Source: Alphaproteobacteria bacterium
GTDB lineage: Bacteria; Pseudomonadota; Alphaproteobacteria; M2410
DNA length: 62,508 bases
Direction: 5' to 3'
NCBI GenBank assembly: GCA_030614785.1
Contig: JAUWTJ010000013.1
Span: 1-62,508, forward strand
Numbering within the stretch: position 1 is the stretch's first letter; every line of letters begins with the position of its first letter. Made by a program: the position numbers and the translations under genes. A model generated the notes under the pieces. That model saw only the letters and a program-made list of their open reading frames with translations, was not told the origin of the DNA and searched no databases. This document shows positions 17,635-27,621 of this stretch, one piece after another.

Positions 17635-18722
17635 AAGATCTGACCCCTGCAAACATCGAGATAAATCGCTTCCAGCTTTTGCTGGTAGTTGCGAATGTCA
17701 TATTCGGCTTCGAAGTCGCGACGGGCATTGGACGAGAGACGGGCACGCAGCGGCTTGTCTGCAATCAATCGCTTAAGGGCCTCGGCGATAGCCGATGCGT
17801 CATTGACCGGCACGACCAACCCGTTTTCCTCATTCCGGATGACCTCCGGCACAGCGCCCACAGGTGTCACAACGGGGCAGAGGCCCCACGCCATGCCTTC
17901 CAGCATGGCAAGCGGAAGATTTTCCACATGGGACGGCAGCAGAAGGATCTGTGAGCGGGCAAGGAGCGCCTTGACCTCATCAGGCCCGACCCAGCCGGGG
18001 ACCTCGATGCGCGCGCCAAGACCGGCGCTGGCAACGGCTTCGCGAAACTCCTCAACTGCGCCGTCGCCCGCGATTGTCGCCGTCCAGCCAAGCGCCTGAA
18101 TTTGAGGTTGGGCAAGAGCCTGAAGAAGCTCCGGGGTGCCCTTGGGCGGACCAATCATCCCGAGGAAGAGAAGGTGTGGGGATTCTGACGGGGTGTGCGG
18201 ACGATAGGTGTCCGGGCCTGCTACAGCATTTGGAACAATGACGGCGCGGCCAGGTTCGACTCCAATTTCCGAAATGATAAATTCACGCCAAACATCACCG
18301 AGCACAATGACCCGCTCCGCCTTCAGGAAGAGTGTTTTTACAGCCGTCTTAAAGGGGCCGCGCAATCCTGCGTAGAACTCCCGGTAACTGCCGCCATGCA
18401 CGTGGATGATATAGGGCAAGCCTGCCCATCGACACAGGGCTGCATAGAGGGCTTTGCGCAGCGCACTCCCTCCGGTGGACAGGTTGATGTGACAGAGCTG
18501 AAAGGACCCGGCTCTAATGGCGACAAGGAAACACAAGAGCCGCCAGGGAAACCTCAGAACCATCAGGGCTCGCTTGTCTGTGGAATTAAATATCGTCAGA
18601 CTGGTTACTGCTGCCTGGTTCTCGTGTTGCAGCAGTTGCTGGAAGAGCGAGTTGATGCCGCCGTTTCGATCGGGAACAAGGATGATGATGCGTGGCGGCG
18701 AATGGCCATTGTCTGTGTTCAT
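17631..18722 (-). CDS. GT4 family glycosyltransferase
   Basis: This is the first gene of the right-to-left polysaccharide operon, 363 residues. The N-terminal domain includes RIIILVPDRNGGINSLFQQLL and YIIHVHGGSYREFYAGL. The C-terminal donor domain includes LLFLGMIGPPKGTPELLQAL and LLPSHVENLPLAMLEGMAWGLCPVV, with the Glu-rich GT4 nucleotide-sugar site. It likely acts on a lipid-linked intermediate at the inner membrane. The donor sugar cannot be predicted. The 3' end overlaps the sulfotransferase start by four bases. Confidence 0.92.
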   Translation of the reverse strand: MNTDNGHSPPRIIILVPDRNGGINSLFQQLLQHENQAAVTSLTIFNSTDKRALMVLRFPWRLLCFLVAIRAGSFQLCHINLSTGGSALRKALYAALCRWAGLPYIIHVHGGSYREFYAGLRGPFKTAVKTLFLKAERVIVLGDVWREFIISEIGVEPGRAVIVPNAVAGPDTYRPHTPSESPHLLFLGMIGPPKGTPELLQALAQPQIQALGWTATIAGDGAVEEFREAVASAGLGARIEVPGWVGPDEVKALLARSQILLLPSHVENLPLAMLEGMAWGLCPVVTPVGAVPEVIRNEENGLVVPVNDASAIAEALKRLIADKPLRARLSSNARRDFEAEYDIRNYQQKLEAIYLDVCRGQIL

Positions 18723-18978
18723 CTAACTAACACCGCCCGAATAACTCAGATTGAATATTGATCTGTGCCAACGGGAGACAGAGTATACCCGATGGGGCCA
18801 GCCCCGCCCGGTCAAAAACAATCTCTTCTGCGGTGTTCTTGTCAAAATCCAAATTCCGGCGAAACGTTACACACTGGCATTGATTATAGAGCCGGAATGA
18901 TAAAACTTTATTGATATAGCAACCTTCTCAAGTGCAAAATGCTCGGAATTTCAGGGTGTTATTGGAGATTCATCTTCC

Positions 18979-20856
18979 ATGTGTGGTATCGCCGGGTGGG
19001 TAACCTCGAACGATATGTCGGAACCTTCCCTGGTCTTGCAACGGATGATTAACTCAATTGAGCACCGTGGGCCGGACGGGCAGGGACAGGCTTTTGCCAG
19101 GACCAGAGACGGCGCATACTCGGTTGCGCTTGGTCACTGCCGCTTGTCCATTATCGATCTGGATTTTGGCGCCCAACCCATGGTCATTGATCAAGGTCAG
19201 TTTACCATCAGCTTTAATGGCGAAATTTACAATTTCAGAGAGTTACGGCAAGAGCTCTCGGGTTTGGGTCATCAGTTTACCACCAACTCTGATACTGAAG
19301 TCATTCTGGCAGCCTACAAACAATATGGAAACAAGTGCGTTGAGAAGTTTCGGGGCATGTTTGCCTTTGCCATTTGGGATGCGGTTAAAGAGGAACTGTT
19401 TCTGGCTAGAGACCAGTTCGGCAAGAAGAACATCTACCTTTATGATGACGGCCACAGATTGTTCTTTGCCTCTGAGGCGAAAGCAATTCTTGAAGCCCCG
19501 ATTGAGCGCCCCCGACTGGATCAAAACTCGGTAAGCGACTATCTTGTTCTGCGCTATGTGCCTGGGCCTCATACGCTCTTCGATACGATTTCGAAATTAC
19601 CGCCGGGCTCTCATTTGACATGGCGGCGCGGGAAAAAGGAAGTTGTTCGATATTTTGTTCCCGAAGACATTGCCGCTCCAGCCAGGCTTGCAGCATCCGC
19701 TGATACACCTGCGGCATTCCTGGACGCTCTTGATGAGGCTGTTCAACTGAGAATGATCAGTGACGTGCCCATTGGCGCCTTTCTTTCCGGAGGGCTCGAT
19801 TCTTCGGCGGTCGTTGCGCTGATGTCGCGCCATAGCACGGCTCCCGTGAAAACGTTCTCCGTCGGGTTTTCCGAAGATACCTATAGCGAAGCAGGATATG
19901 CGCGGCAGGTGGCAAAGCTTTTCAAGACCGATCATCGCGAGCTGGTGATCTCTGCTGATGATATTATGACCTGTCTGCCTTCGCTTGTTCGCTTCAGGGA
20001 TGCGCCTGTTTCGGAATCCTCCGATATCCCGATTTTCCTGTTGGCCAGGGCCGCTGCCGAGGATGTGAAAGTTGTCCTCACCGGGGAAGGTGCAGATGAA
20101 ATATTGGCGGGTTATCCCAAACATCGATTTGAAAAATGGGCGGCTCTGTATGGGCGCTGCGTCCCCGGCGGGGTGCATCAAGGGTTGGTTTCGCCGCTGA
20201 TCGATGCTTTGCCCTACAGCTTTCGTCGGGTGAAAATTGCGGCGCGGGCCTTTGCTGAGCCCGACTTTGCCAGGAGAACCGATCAGTGGTTCGGAGCCCT
20301 GACCGATCAAACGCGACGGTCGCTTTTGCGGTTTGAACGTTACAGGGAAACAAATCTCTATCCCTACAGCGCCGATAGCAAGCAAAGTGCCGTGCGTCGT
20401 TTACTGTTTTTCGATCAAACATCGTGGCTGCCCGACAATCTACTGGAGCGCGGGGACCGCATGACCATGGCGGCCTCACTGGAGGCGCGCATGCCTTTTC
20501 TGGACACCGAACTTGCCTCATTTGCATCACGGATGCCGGAAGAATGGCGGTTGCGCGGCAAGGTTCAAAAGAGAGTCCTCAGAGCTGCCATGAGTGATAT
20601 TCTTCCCGGCAATATCCTGTCGCGTCCGAAGGTTGGTTTCCGTGTGCCCATCAATGAGTGGTTCCGGGGCCCGATGAAAGATTACATTTATGACCATCTG
20701 ACCTCTGCTGCGTCACAAACCGCAGTGCTTTATGATCGCCAGGTTCTGGAAAATATACTCGGTGAACACGTATCGGGACGGCAAAATCATGAGAAGGCTA
20801 TCTGGTCGCTCCTCAATCTGGAGCTCTTTCAACAAGAGTATCATTTGAGCCTATGA
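18979..20856 (+). CDS. Asparagine synthase (glutamine-hydrolysing)-type amidotransferase
   Basis: A 625-residue class II glutamine amidotransferase. Cys2 after the initiator Met (MCGIAGWV) is the glutaminase nucleophile, with EHRGPDGQG and FNGEIYNFRELR nearby. The synthase domain has the ATP-pyrophosphatase loop SGGLDSSAV at residues 270-278 and VVLTGEGADEILAGYPKHR. Homologues in polysaccharide loci amidate uronic acids rather than make asparagine, and the AlgD-like dehydrogenase nearby would supply a carboxyl group. It opens a forward operon with the flippase (ATGA overlap). Housekeeping asparagine synthesis remains possible. Confidence 0.93.
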   Translation: MCGIAGWVTSNDMSEPSLVLQRMINSIEHRGPDGQGQAFARTRDGAYSVALGHCRLSIIDLDFGAQPMVIDQGQFTISFNGEIYNFRELRQELSGLGHQFTTNSDTEVILAAYKQYGNKCVEKFRGMFAFAIWDAVKEELFLARDQFGKKNIYLYDDGHRLFFASEAKAILEAPIERPRLDQNSVSDYLVLRYVPGPHTLFDTISKLPPGSHLTWRRGKKEVVRYFVPEDIAAPARLAASADTPAAFLDALDEAVQLRMISDVPIGAFLSGGLDSSAVVALMSRHSTAPVKTFSVGFSEDTYSEAGYARQVAKLFKTDHRELVISADDIMTCLPSLVRFRDAPVSESSDIPIFLLARAAAEDVKVVLTGEGADEILAGYPKHRFEKWAALYGRCVPGGVHQGLVSPLIDALPYSFRRVKIAARAFAEPDFARRTDQWFGALTDQTRRSLLRFERYRETNLYPYSADSKQSAVRRLLFFDQTSWLPDNLLERGDRMTMAASLEARMPFLDTELASFASRMPEEWRLRGKVQKRVLRAAMSDILPGNILSRPKVGFRVPINEWFRGPMKDYIYDHLTSAASQTAVLYDRQVLENILGEHVSGRQNHEKAIWSLLNLELFQQEYHLSL

Positions 20857-22214
20857 TCAAAACACCCTCAGACGACGATGACCTGTCAGTATCCAGGGGC
20901 GAAGACACCGCAGTCGTCCTGGGCTCGCAGATTTTTGTCACGCTCGTCACGCTGGGAACGCAAAGTCTTCTGGCCTGGGGTCTGGCGCCGCAAGGGCGGG
21001 GTGCTTATGCGGTTTGCCTGGTCTTTTCCATGTTGCTCGGGGTGTTCTTCATCATGGGGTGTGATCGGGCGTCCCAACATTTCACGATGTCAGGAGGCCT
21101 GAGCTTGTCCCAAAGTGTCTCGGTCGCCTTGACCTGCACGGCGGTTGGCTCGTTTTTCGGCATGGTTGTCGGCTGGTTTCTTGCCGACTTGCCGTTCTCG
21201 TTCTTCGCAAATGCGGATATTGCCCAGTTCCGGCTGTCGCTTCCGCTGGTGCCGCTGATCATCCTGTTTGTGGTTTTCCAACTCCAGTTCGCCGGGCTTC
21301 GGCGTTTCGTCCGGCTTGGCGTGTTCAGTTTGATTCAGGTGGCTGCGAACCTTGTCTTTCTCGCTATCGCCCTCCTGGGCTTCGAAGCAGGTGTGTCCGG
21401 TGCCCTGCTGGCCTATGAGTGCAGTCTCGTCCTGGTCATCGTTCTCTTCATTCGCGATCTGCAGCGTCACTGTGATCTTGTGCTGAGGCTTCCTGCATGG
21501 CTGCAAATCCGGCCCGTTCTTTTTTACGGTGTGCGTTACTTTGGCGCTCGTTTTGGGACCTTGCTTGACAACCAGATCGGAGTTCTTTTCCTCAGTATAC
21601 TGGCGACGCGGGATGAGATTGGATTGTTTGCCGCGGTGGTCACGCTGGCGCTCAGGATTTGCATCATCCCGCAAAGTATTGAGTCTGCGATTTTGCCGCG
21701 TCTGTCCGCAGACCCGCAAGGGCAACACGCATTACTCGGGCGCGCAGTCCGAATTTCATCTTGTCTAACTGGCGCTGCGGTTGTCGGCCTGATGCTGTTA
21801 AGTGTTCCTTTAATTCCGTTCCTGTTTTCGCCGGCGTTTTCTGCTGCCATCCCGATCATCTGGATTCTTGGTCCGGGTATCCTGTTTCAGGGTGTGGCGA
21901 TGATTCTTATGGCGCATTTCCGCGCGGTCGATCAGCCTGGGGTCAATTCGTGGGTGATATGGCTGGCTCTGGCCGTCAACATCGCTGTGGTTCTGACGTT
22001 CTATCCCGTCATGGGGTTCAGTGCGGCTGCCTGGGCGATGACAGCCGGGTTTGCCGTGCGCATGTTTGTACTCCTGGGCCTGTATGCGCGGACAACAGAG
22101 GGGACCATCCGGGACCTCTTTCGCTTCAACGCGGGCGACGTCGCATCGATTCGCGATACGACAACAAAGATCGCCGCGCGGATGGGTCTCACAGGGAAGC
22201 GGGGGGCAGCATGA
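20853..22214 (+). CDS. Polysaccharide flippase, Wzx-like (MOP superfamily)
   Basis: A 453-residue integral membrane protein with about 12 hydrophobic segments. The first follows the leader near LGSQIFVTLVTLGTQSLLAWGLAPQGRGAYAV, a typical oligosaccharide-flippase opening. It is expected to flip undecaprenyl-linked repeat units to the periplasm for Wzy-type polymerisation. It overlaps the amidotransferase by four bases at the 5' end and the next gene by four bases at the 3' end. The family call is good; its substrate is the local polymer by context. Confidence 0.88.
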   Translation: MIKTPSDDDDLSVSRGEDTAVVLGSQIFVTLVTLGTQSLLAWGLAPQGRGAYAVCLVFSMLLGVFFIMGCDRASQHFTMSGGLSLSQSVSVALTCTAVGSFFGMVVGWFLADLPFSFFANADIAQFRLSLPLVPLIILFVVFQLQFAGLRRFVRLGVFSLIQVAANLVFLAIALLGFEAGVSGALLAYECSLVLVIVLFIRDLQRHCDLVLRLPAWLQIRPVLFYGVRYFGARFGTLLDNQIGVLFLSILATRDEIGLFAAVVTLALRICIIPQSIESAILPRLSADPQGQHALLGRAVRISSCLTGAAVVGLMLLSVPLIPFLFSPAFSAAIPIIWILGPGILFQGVAMILMAHFRAVDQPGVNSWVIWLALAVNIAVVLTFYPVMGFSAAAWAMTAGFAVRMFVLLGLYARTTEGTIRDLFRFNAGDVASIRDTTTKIAARMGLTGKRGAA

Positions 22215-22960
22215 CAAAGGCAAGGGTTGAAATCCGGGACAGGGCGGTCCTCAAATACCGCGATGTGGAAGGCGCGCGTCATGAAGTGTTGGCGAGCGAA
22301 CACGGGCGGGTTATCGGGCATGAAACCGGATTGTTTGACGTGCCGCAGGTTCTTTCCCATGACGTGTCAGGCGGTATAATTGAATTTGAGCGCATTAGCA
22401 ATGAACTCCATGTCCGGCGCGCCCTGAGCGAAGGTCGTTTGTCTGTAGACACCATAAAGGCCCTCGGTGCGTGTCTTGCGGCGATCCACAAAAGCCCGCC
22501 TCCACAAGGGGTTTGCGATATTGCCGCTGACTGGTTCACCCCTGACCTGAACTTGGCACCGGTCTTTCTCCACGGCGATTTTCAGATTGAAAATATTCTC
22601 TATGAAACGCTGCGTGGTACGTTGTTCCTCGTGGACTGGTCGGCGCCCGCATGGCTTGGCGGGCAGGGCAATCGGGGGCCTGCCTGCATTGATCTGGGCA
22701 CCTTTATCCTGTCACTGTTTGTCAGGCGGCCCTTTGAGAGGTTTCGCATTCCCCAGCCTGAGGTCTATGCCGATCACTTTTTGGCTGGCTACACGGAAGC
22801 ATACGGCGATGAGACCGAGATCGCGAATCTGAAACGATGTTTTCCCGCTCTTGTCGACGCCTATACCGCAATCCACCGCAGCCCGAAGGGGCGCCTGAGA
22901 ATGCTGGTTCGTGCCGCTTCGCTGTCGCAGGTCAGGCGGTACGTCCTTGATTGCGGCTAG
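22211..22960 (+). CDS. Aminoglycoside phosphotransferase/LPS kinase-like protein
   Basis: A 249-residue protein with the kinase-like catalytic stretch VFLHGDFQIENILYE (HGD-x4-N) and a metal-binding LVDWSAP in place of the usual IDWE. The N-terminal lobe is short, and a canonical nucleotide lysine is not obvious. It may phosphorylate a sugar or lipid, or be a degenerate kinase. The ATG overlaps the flippase stop (ATGA), which excludes the much longer open frame that begins inside the flippase gene. Its stop overlaps the convergent methyltransferase stop by four bases. Confidence 0.75.
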   Translation: MTKARVEIRDRAVLKYRDVEGARHEVLASEHGRVIGHETGLFDVPQVLSHDVSGGIIEFERISNELHVRRALSEGRLSVDTIKALGACLAAIHKSPPPQGVCDIAADWFTPDLNLAPVFLHGDFQIENILYETLRGTLFLVDWSAPAWLGGQGNRGPACIDLGTFILSLFVRRPFERFRIPQPEVYADHFLAGYTEAYGDETEIANLKRCFPALVDAYTAIHRSPKGRLRMLVRAASLSQVRRYVLDCG

Positions 22961-23685
22961 CTGTTGTTTGTCGCCCCGCGCTTCTGGCAGATGAAGAGCG
23001 TATTCTGGGCCAGGCCGGTCCAGCCGAACAGAACGGTCGCTATGGTTTCAAGGCCGGTAACAAGGCCTTGCGGCAAGAGAAGAAGATTGTCTGGCAGCGG
23101 CAGAATGGCGTTTGGATGGCTCTCGATTATCTCCAGGCCGACCGCGTCGACCATGCTGAGAACCTCTGCCTTCGACATCGTATGTTTTTCGCCTCGACCG
23201 AATAACCTTTGCGCGGCGCGCCTCAGGCTGGTTCTGTTCATGTGGTTGTTGAAAATGAAAATACCATCGGGAGCAAGGTGAGGTACAATCCCGGAGATTG
23301 CCTCTGCCCGCAGTGAGGGTTCAGCGTTGGGGAAGAAGCGGAAGGCGGTAATCAGATTAAAGGATTTACCCTCGAGGACCTTTTCACGGGTGATGTCAGC
23401 TTGCAAAATCTCGGCGCCTGCGACCGCGTCTCTTGCCACCGACAGCATTGATTCTGAAACATCAACACCGGTAGACGTCTCGGCACGATCGGCAATGTAT
23501 CCAAGAATACGGCCGGTCCCGCAGGCAAAGTCAAAGTGGCGCGGCTTGTCTGTCGCAAAGTATTTGACAAGCATTCTATCCAGAATACGTCTTTCCAGCA
23601 GCCAGACCATTGCCTGATGGGGAACGTCCTCGAATGTCTTGCTGTAATCGTGCCCTTTACGCACATGGGATTCACGATAACTCAT
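22957..23685 (-). CDS. Class I SAM-dependent methyltransferase
   Basis: A 242-residue Rossmann-type methyltransferase. Motif I reads HFDFACGTGRILGYIAD, followed by STGVDVSESMLSVAR (post-I acidic residue) and AEILQADIT (motif II region). The DNHM-like FIFNNHMNRTSLRR marks the later strand. It probably methylates a sugar or lipid-linked intermediate of the polysaccharide; the substrate is not deducible. It is the last gene of the right-to-left group that begins with the Wza gene, with a 90-base gap from the acyltransferase. Confidence 0.85.
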   Translation of the reverse strand: MSYRESHVRKGHDYSKTFEDVPHQAMVWLLERRILDRMLVKYFATDKPRHFDFACGTGRILGYIADRAETSTGVDVSESMLSVARDAVAGAEILQADITREKVLEGKSFNLITAFRFFPNAEPSLRAEAISGIVPHLAPDGIFIFNNHMNRTSLRRAAQRLFGRGEKHTMSKAEVLSMVDAVGLEIIESHPNAILPLPDNLLLLPQGLVTGLETIATVLFGWTGLAQNTLFICQKRGATNNS

Positions 23686-23775
23686 ATTTCCCCCCTTAAA
23701 AGGATACTGCTGCGATTGAAAGTCCTATGCACATTTGATGCCGAATAGCGGCGTTCCCAAAAGGCACGGTTGCGG

Positions 23776-24276
23776 TCAGGGCTGATAATCTGATGGGTCT
23801 ATCCCCTGTTTGATGATCTTGCCGGGGACCCCAACTGCGACGCAGAATGGCGGTACGTCCTTGACAATGACGGCATTGGCTCCCACCACCGAGCCTTCGC
23901 CGATGGTGATAGGGCCAATCAATTTGGCTCCGGTATGGATGATGACATTGCGCTTGATATGGGGCGCACCAATGGTGGGCGCCTTGCCTCCCATGACAAC
24001 GTGAGATCCGATTTGGCATCCCTCTTCAATGACCACCATCGGGTTCAGGACCACCGCAAGCGCATTATGACCAAAGTGGACCGAGCGATGAATTGCGACA
24101 GAGGCCGGGAGCGTTGCACTGAAAACCAGCCGGATGATAATCTCGATAACGCGCGCAAAAGGGCGGGTCAGCGGGTTTTGGGCGGCTCTGTGCGCGAAAT
24201 TCTGCAGCCCGACCAACCGTTGTCGTGGCCAGACGTATTCTGCTTCGACAGGTGCTGAAGGGTGCTGATTGATCAT
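23776..24276 (-). CDS. Hexapeptide-repeat (serine acetyltransferase-like) acyltransferase
   Basis: About 166 residues with a left-handed beta-helix: repeats around VVIEEGCQIGSHVVMGGKAPTIGAPHIKRNVIIHTGAKLIGPITIGEGSVVGANAVIVKDVPP. This arrangement is typical of serine-O-acetyltransferase-like and sugar O-acetyltransferases. The catalytic-type His appears in FGHNALAVV. The start at 24276 overlaps the ligase stop (ATGA), so the longer frame reaching into the ligase gene is not used. It is likely to O-acetylate the exopolysaccharide or an NDP-sugar, given its neighbours. Confidence 0.85.
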   Translation of the reverse strand: MINQHPSAPVEAEYVWPRQRLVGLQNFAHRAAQNPLTRPFARVIEIIIRLVFSATLPASVAIHRSVHFGHNALAVVLNPMVVIEEGCQIGSHVVMGGKAPTIGAPHIKRNVIIHTGAKLIGPITIGEGSVVGANAVIVKDVPPFCVAVGVPGKIIKQGIDPSDYQP

Positions 24277-25490
24277 AACACGTCCCAGGCCGTTTTGCTG
24301 GATGAAGAGCGACCATGGAAAAGTAGCACCAGGGTCATGAAGAAGAAAACAATAATTGTCGGTCGGGCGAGAAGTGCGTTGCTTATTGCTGATGAGCCGA
24401 TCAGGCATAGTACAAAAGGCAGCCCGTCAAACCTGGCAAATCGGAAAATGCCGATCAGATACAAGGCGACACCGGTTGCACCGATAAGGCCATCCTCCTT
24501 GAAGTGTCGGAGAAAATCATTGTGACTGTCCTTTGCGCCCCAATACCATTGGCGGGAGAAGCTGACGTCACTGCCCGGCCCGGAGCCAAACAGATGGCCT
24601 GGAATATCTCTTTGTATAAGGCCGCTTATGCGCTCGGCATAAGTCGCCAGGCGTCCACTGGAAAAATTTGAGAGGTCCTTCCACAGGCCACCGTCCATAA
24701 AGCTGAAAAGAAACAGGAGGGCCAGAAAAAGTCCTGCAAGGCCAAAGCTGATCAGAGTTGGTGCGAGGTATCGGATGCGGCCCGTCATGGCTTGAAAGGA
24801 CGCTACCAGTGCGGCAATAGTCAGTAACACAAATGCCGTACGCACTTCGTAACCAAGCAGGACCCAGGTGCCCAACATCAAGATTGGCAGCGCGATCACC
24901 GTCGCAAGGGCCCTGGTTCTCCACGCATAAAATATGCCAAGCGAGGCCAGGGCGACGGTATAGGCGCTGGAATGCAATCCTGTTTCTCCGCCTGTGAAAG
25001 GAGCCAACCGTACCACGCCACCGAGATTGACACCGGGGCGGGCCACTGCGATAGCGGCGGCTATGACAATCAGGGCGACGAAGCCGGACAGGATCAGCCT
25101 GGGATTAATTCTGTGGGCAAAACCAAGGATGGCAATTCCTGACAACAGTCCTGAAATGTTGCGAAATCCCGTGGCGAGGGAAGCACTCGCGCGTGCGGTA
25201 TTGAAGGGGTCAACAAGGGCGCCTGTTGCCCACGCCAGGACAATCAGGGTTGCGCCCATAAACATCCATCGGATCGCCGGGTCGCGACTGAACAGAACGC
25301 GTTCAAGGGACAGAGCAATGTAACCAGCGGCAATAAGGCCGGCGGACCCGAGCCGCATCTGACCGGGCAGATAGTCAAAGGCCAGGCTATAGGTAAAACT
25401 CAGGCTGATGAGTATGGAAATGGCGAGCCGATAGAGAGGCCCACTCCAGTTCACGCCTGTGCTGCCAGAAGCTGTTGCAGAGAGACTCAC
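24273..25490 (-). CDS. O-antigen ligase/polymerase-like membrane protein
   Basis: A 405-residue polytopic protein with about 10-12 hydrophobic segments. A periplasmic loop carries the Wzy_C-type pattern HLFGSGPGSDVSFSRQWYWGAKDSHNDFLRHFKEDGLIG; the His of DSHNDFLR is the hallmark. It should polymerise lipid-linked repeat units or ligate glycans. A second member of the same superfamily is at 35255-36685. One is likely the polymerase and the other a ligase or an alternative polymerase. It is translationally coupled to the acyltransferase downstream. Confidence 0.85.
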   Translation of the reverse strand: MSLSATASGSTGVNWSGPLYRLAISILISLSFTYSLAFDYLPGQMRLGSAGLIAAGYIALSLERVLFSRDPAIRWMFMGATLIVLAWATGALVDPFNTARASASLATGFRNISGLLSGIAILGFAHRINPRLILSGFVALIVIAAAIAVARPGVNLGGVVRLAPFTGGETGLHSSAYTVALASLGIFYAWRTRALATVIALPILMLGTWVLLGYEVRTAFVLLTIAALVASFQAMTGRIRYLAPTLISFGLAGLFLALLFLFSFMDGGLWKDLSNFSSGRLATYAERISGLIQRDIPGHLFGSGPGSDVSFSRQWYWGAKDSHNDFLRHFKEDGLIGATGVALYLIGIFRFARFDGLPFVLCLIGSSAISNALLARPTIIVFFFMTLVLLFHGRSSSSKTAWDVL

Positions 25491-25554
25491 AGGGATACCC
25501 CCGCGGCTCTCAACCTACTCCTTACACTCGCTATTTCAAATTGCATCATATTCT

Positions 25555-27621
25555 CTACACCTGAAATATCATGCCGGCGGTTCGCTCAGCGCCATTTTGT
25601 GTTTCGTGGTTAATCTCAAGGGCCAGTCGGCAGGTTGGTTCTTTTGATCCAAATGTCCCGGAGAACTGTGGTGGGCGCTCGTCCAGGGCGCTTTCGATTT
25701 GAAGGGGTGTTTGCTTGTCTGTTGTTGAAACGCTCAACATTTTGCCCATCGGGTGACATACATCAATGACGCCGTCCGTGTCGGTTACGGTTAGATCTGG
25801 ATGCAACAAAAGCCCGGCATGCGCCGACGGCAGGTTCGCGGTGTTGCCGATCAGCCGATCGAAAATTTCGATTTTGCCTTCACAGTGGAAACGGATTTCG
25901 CGTTGATGCTGGACCCTGAAGTCGTCCTCGTAGCCATCATGAGAAACCGCAATTGACCAAGTGCCCTCTTCCTGTTTGAGCGGGGTGACAATCTGGCACT
26001 TTGCGCGGCATCCCCAATTAAAGGCTCCGGTTATTTTGCTGCTATTGGCCTCGCCGATGGCCACAGTGTTGTGCGCTTTGGTGCTGCGGAAGTAATCTCG
26101 ACAGGCACCGCCTGAATGATAGAGGTAGGTCCCGGCATCGACAAAGACGGGTTGGTCATCAATATGCAGCCAGATGGAGAGGGCATCGGCGTGTCCGTGG
26201 GCGGCAATGGACAAATGTCCCAAAGGTCCGTGATCAAGGACTAGCAGGACCTTCTTGCTTCGCATCGTTTTTCGAAAAACCGTATAGCCGCCCGAGGCGA
26301 AGGTTCGCGCCCCTTCGAGAAAGTGTTCATTGGGCGCGGCCTGGCCAAACAACAGGTCTCGAATGTGCGGGCGAACCACCGGCGGGGCGATGGCGGGATC
26401 GTCGAGGAAGGCTGAAAGACTTGCCAGAACAGACGATACATAATTCCTTCCTTTGTCTTGCGGGGAAGCAAAAACGCTACATTCATCATCGTCGCCAATT
26501 GCAGGGACGTGGCCGCCTGTGTCCATGAGCCAGCGAAGGTGATGCCCGGCTTTGCCGAGTTGATCGCGAACGTGCACCCCAAAAGGCGCGCCGGATTGTT
26601 CGCCGATCCAAAGGCAGAGCAAATACCACTCCAGTGTAAGACTTGTGTAGCTCGGTGACTGTTCAGCGCCGACACCGTCGACATGAATCTGCTGCCCGAC
26701 CTGTTCACTGAGAACCTGTTGGCCATATTGGGCGTAGTGCGACGCCTCTTCGAGCTCCGGCCAGCAAGTGCCCAGGGCATAGAGGGCGGCGGCCTCGGCA
26801 ATGAGATGGTTATTGGCTGAAGAAAACCTTGAAGGATAACGCATTAGCCAAAACCCGTGTGCTTTGAGGCAGGCAGAGAGCCTGGAGCGTCGGTCGCTGG
26901 AAATCAGTTTCGGGTCGATGAAGCTCAAGACCGTCAAGATGCTGATGGTGCGCAGGGCGAGTTCAATTCCTGACACCCAGTTTATGCCCTGGAACGGCGG
27001 GTTTGACTCTATCCATTCATCCAGAACACCGAGGCAGAATTTGGCAGGCTCGGGATCGTTTGTCAGGGCGGAAAGGGCGGCGACGGGTTGAAGGAACTGT
27101 AGTCTGTTAAGCTCCCAGACATACTTTACATCGCCCATCTGAGTGTTGTTGCGATAGGGGATGCGGAAGCAATAGATATCGGAGGGCCAACATTTGCCGG
27201 AGACCGGATCCACATGCCAGATGTCTGCACCTGCATCATCTGGCCATTTCACATCAAAAAACTCAAATGATCTGGATTTTGCCATTGTCCAGGTTTGTCG
27301 CCACGTGTCCTGAAGGCCCTGTGGCTGTTCAGGTTTTTCCGCAGTGATCGGTAGACGTGGTAACTTGATGTTTCCGCAGTCGAAGTCCGCCCAGTCGTAG
27401 GAACGCTGCTGTGAGCCAAGCCGTTTCGTTTGTTCTACGAGGCGGTGTAAAACTTCGGGGCCACCCATGGAGCGAAGTCGATTTAAATGCCAGTTCAATT
27501 GTTTCACCTGAGTCTCGATCGATCTGTATAAACTACTTGTCGCGCGAAATCGTTCAGAAGCGTGATGCCCTGAAAACGGCAAGGAAGAATCAAATGATAT
27601 TTCTGTGCGATTAATAGGCAT
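25555..27621 (-). CDS. Heparinase II/III family polysaccharide lyase
   Basis: About 688 residues. The N-terminal half is an alpha/alpha toroid (GINWVSGIELALRTISIL, then SSANNHLIAEAAALYALG, typical of Hepar_II_III_N). The C-terminal half is a beta-sandwich domain with SIAAHGHADALSIWLHIDDQPVFVDAGTYLYH, the conserved heparinase His/Tyr region. The family cleaves uronic-acid-containing chains by beta-elimination. Such genes are frequent in Wzx/Wzy exopolysaccharide loci and may trim or edit the polymer. No clear signal peptide is visible at the chosen ATG. The start overlaps the sugar transferase stop by 11 bases. The first 45 residues look dispensable. Confidence 0.9.
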   Translation of the reverse strand: MPINRTEISFDSSLPFSGHHASERFRATSSLYRSIETQVKQLNWHLNRLRSMGGPEVLHRLVEQTKRLGSQQRSYDWADFDCGNIKLPRLPITAEKPEQPQGLQDTWRQTWTMAKSRSFEFFDVKWPDDAGADIWHVDPVSGKCWPSDIYCFRIPYRNNTQMGDVKYVWELNRLQFLQPVAALSALTNDPEPAKFCLGVLDEWIESNPPFQGINWVSGIELALRTISILTVLSFIDPKLISSDRRSRLSACLKAHGFWLMRYPSRFSSANNHLIAEAAALYALGTCWPELEEASHYAQYGQQVLSEQVGQQIHVDGVGAEQSPSYTSLTLEWYLLCLWIGEQSGAPFGVHVRDQLGKAGHHLRWLMDTGGHVPAIGDDDECSVFASPQDKGRNYVSSVLASLSAFLDDPAIAPPVVRPHIRDLLFGQAAPNEHFLEGARTFASGGYTVFRKTMRSKKVLLVLDHGPLGHLSIAAHGHADALSIWLHIDDQPVFVDAGTYLYHSGGACRDYFRSTKAHNTVAIGEANSSKITGAFNWGCRAKCQIVTPLKQEEGTWSIAVSHDGYEDDFRVQHQREIRFHCEGKIEIFDRLIGNTANLPSAHAGLLLHPDLTVTDTDGVIDVCHPMGKMLSVSTTDKQTPLQIESALDERPPQFSGTFGSKEPTCRLALEINHETQNGAERTAGMIFQV

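Noticed and set aside
18758-18771. TTGATCTGTGCCAA, similar to an FNR-type site
   Set aside because: One half-site is broken (GCCAA), and it lies in the polysaccharide divergent region with no link to the low-oxygen genes.
21761-22210. N-terminal extension of the kinase-like protein into the flippase gene
   Set aside because: The extension is antisense-like shadow in another frame of a clear membrane protein; the ATGA overlap start at 22211 explains the gene.
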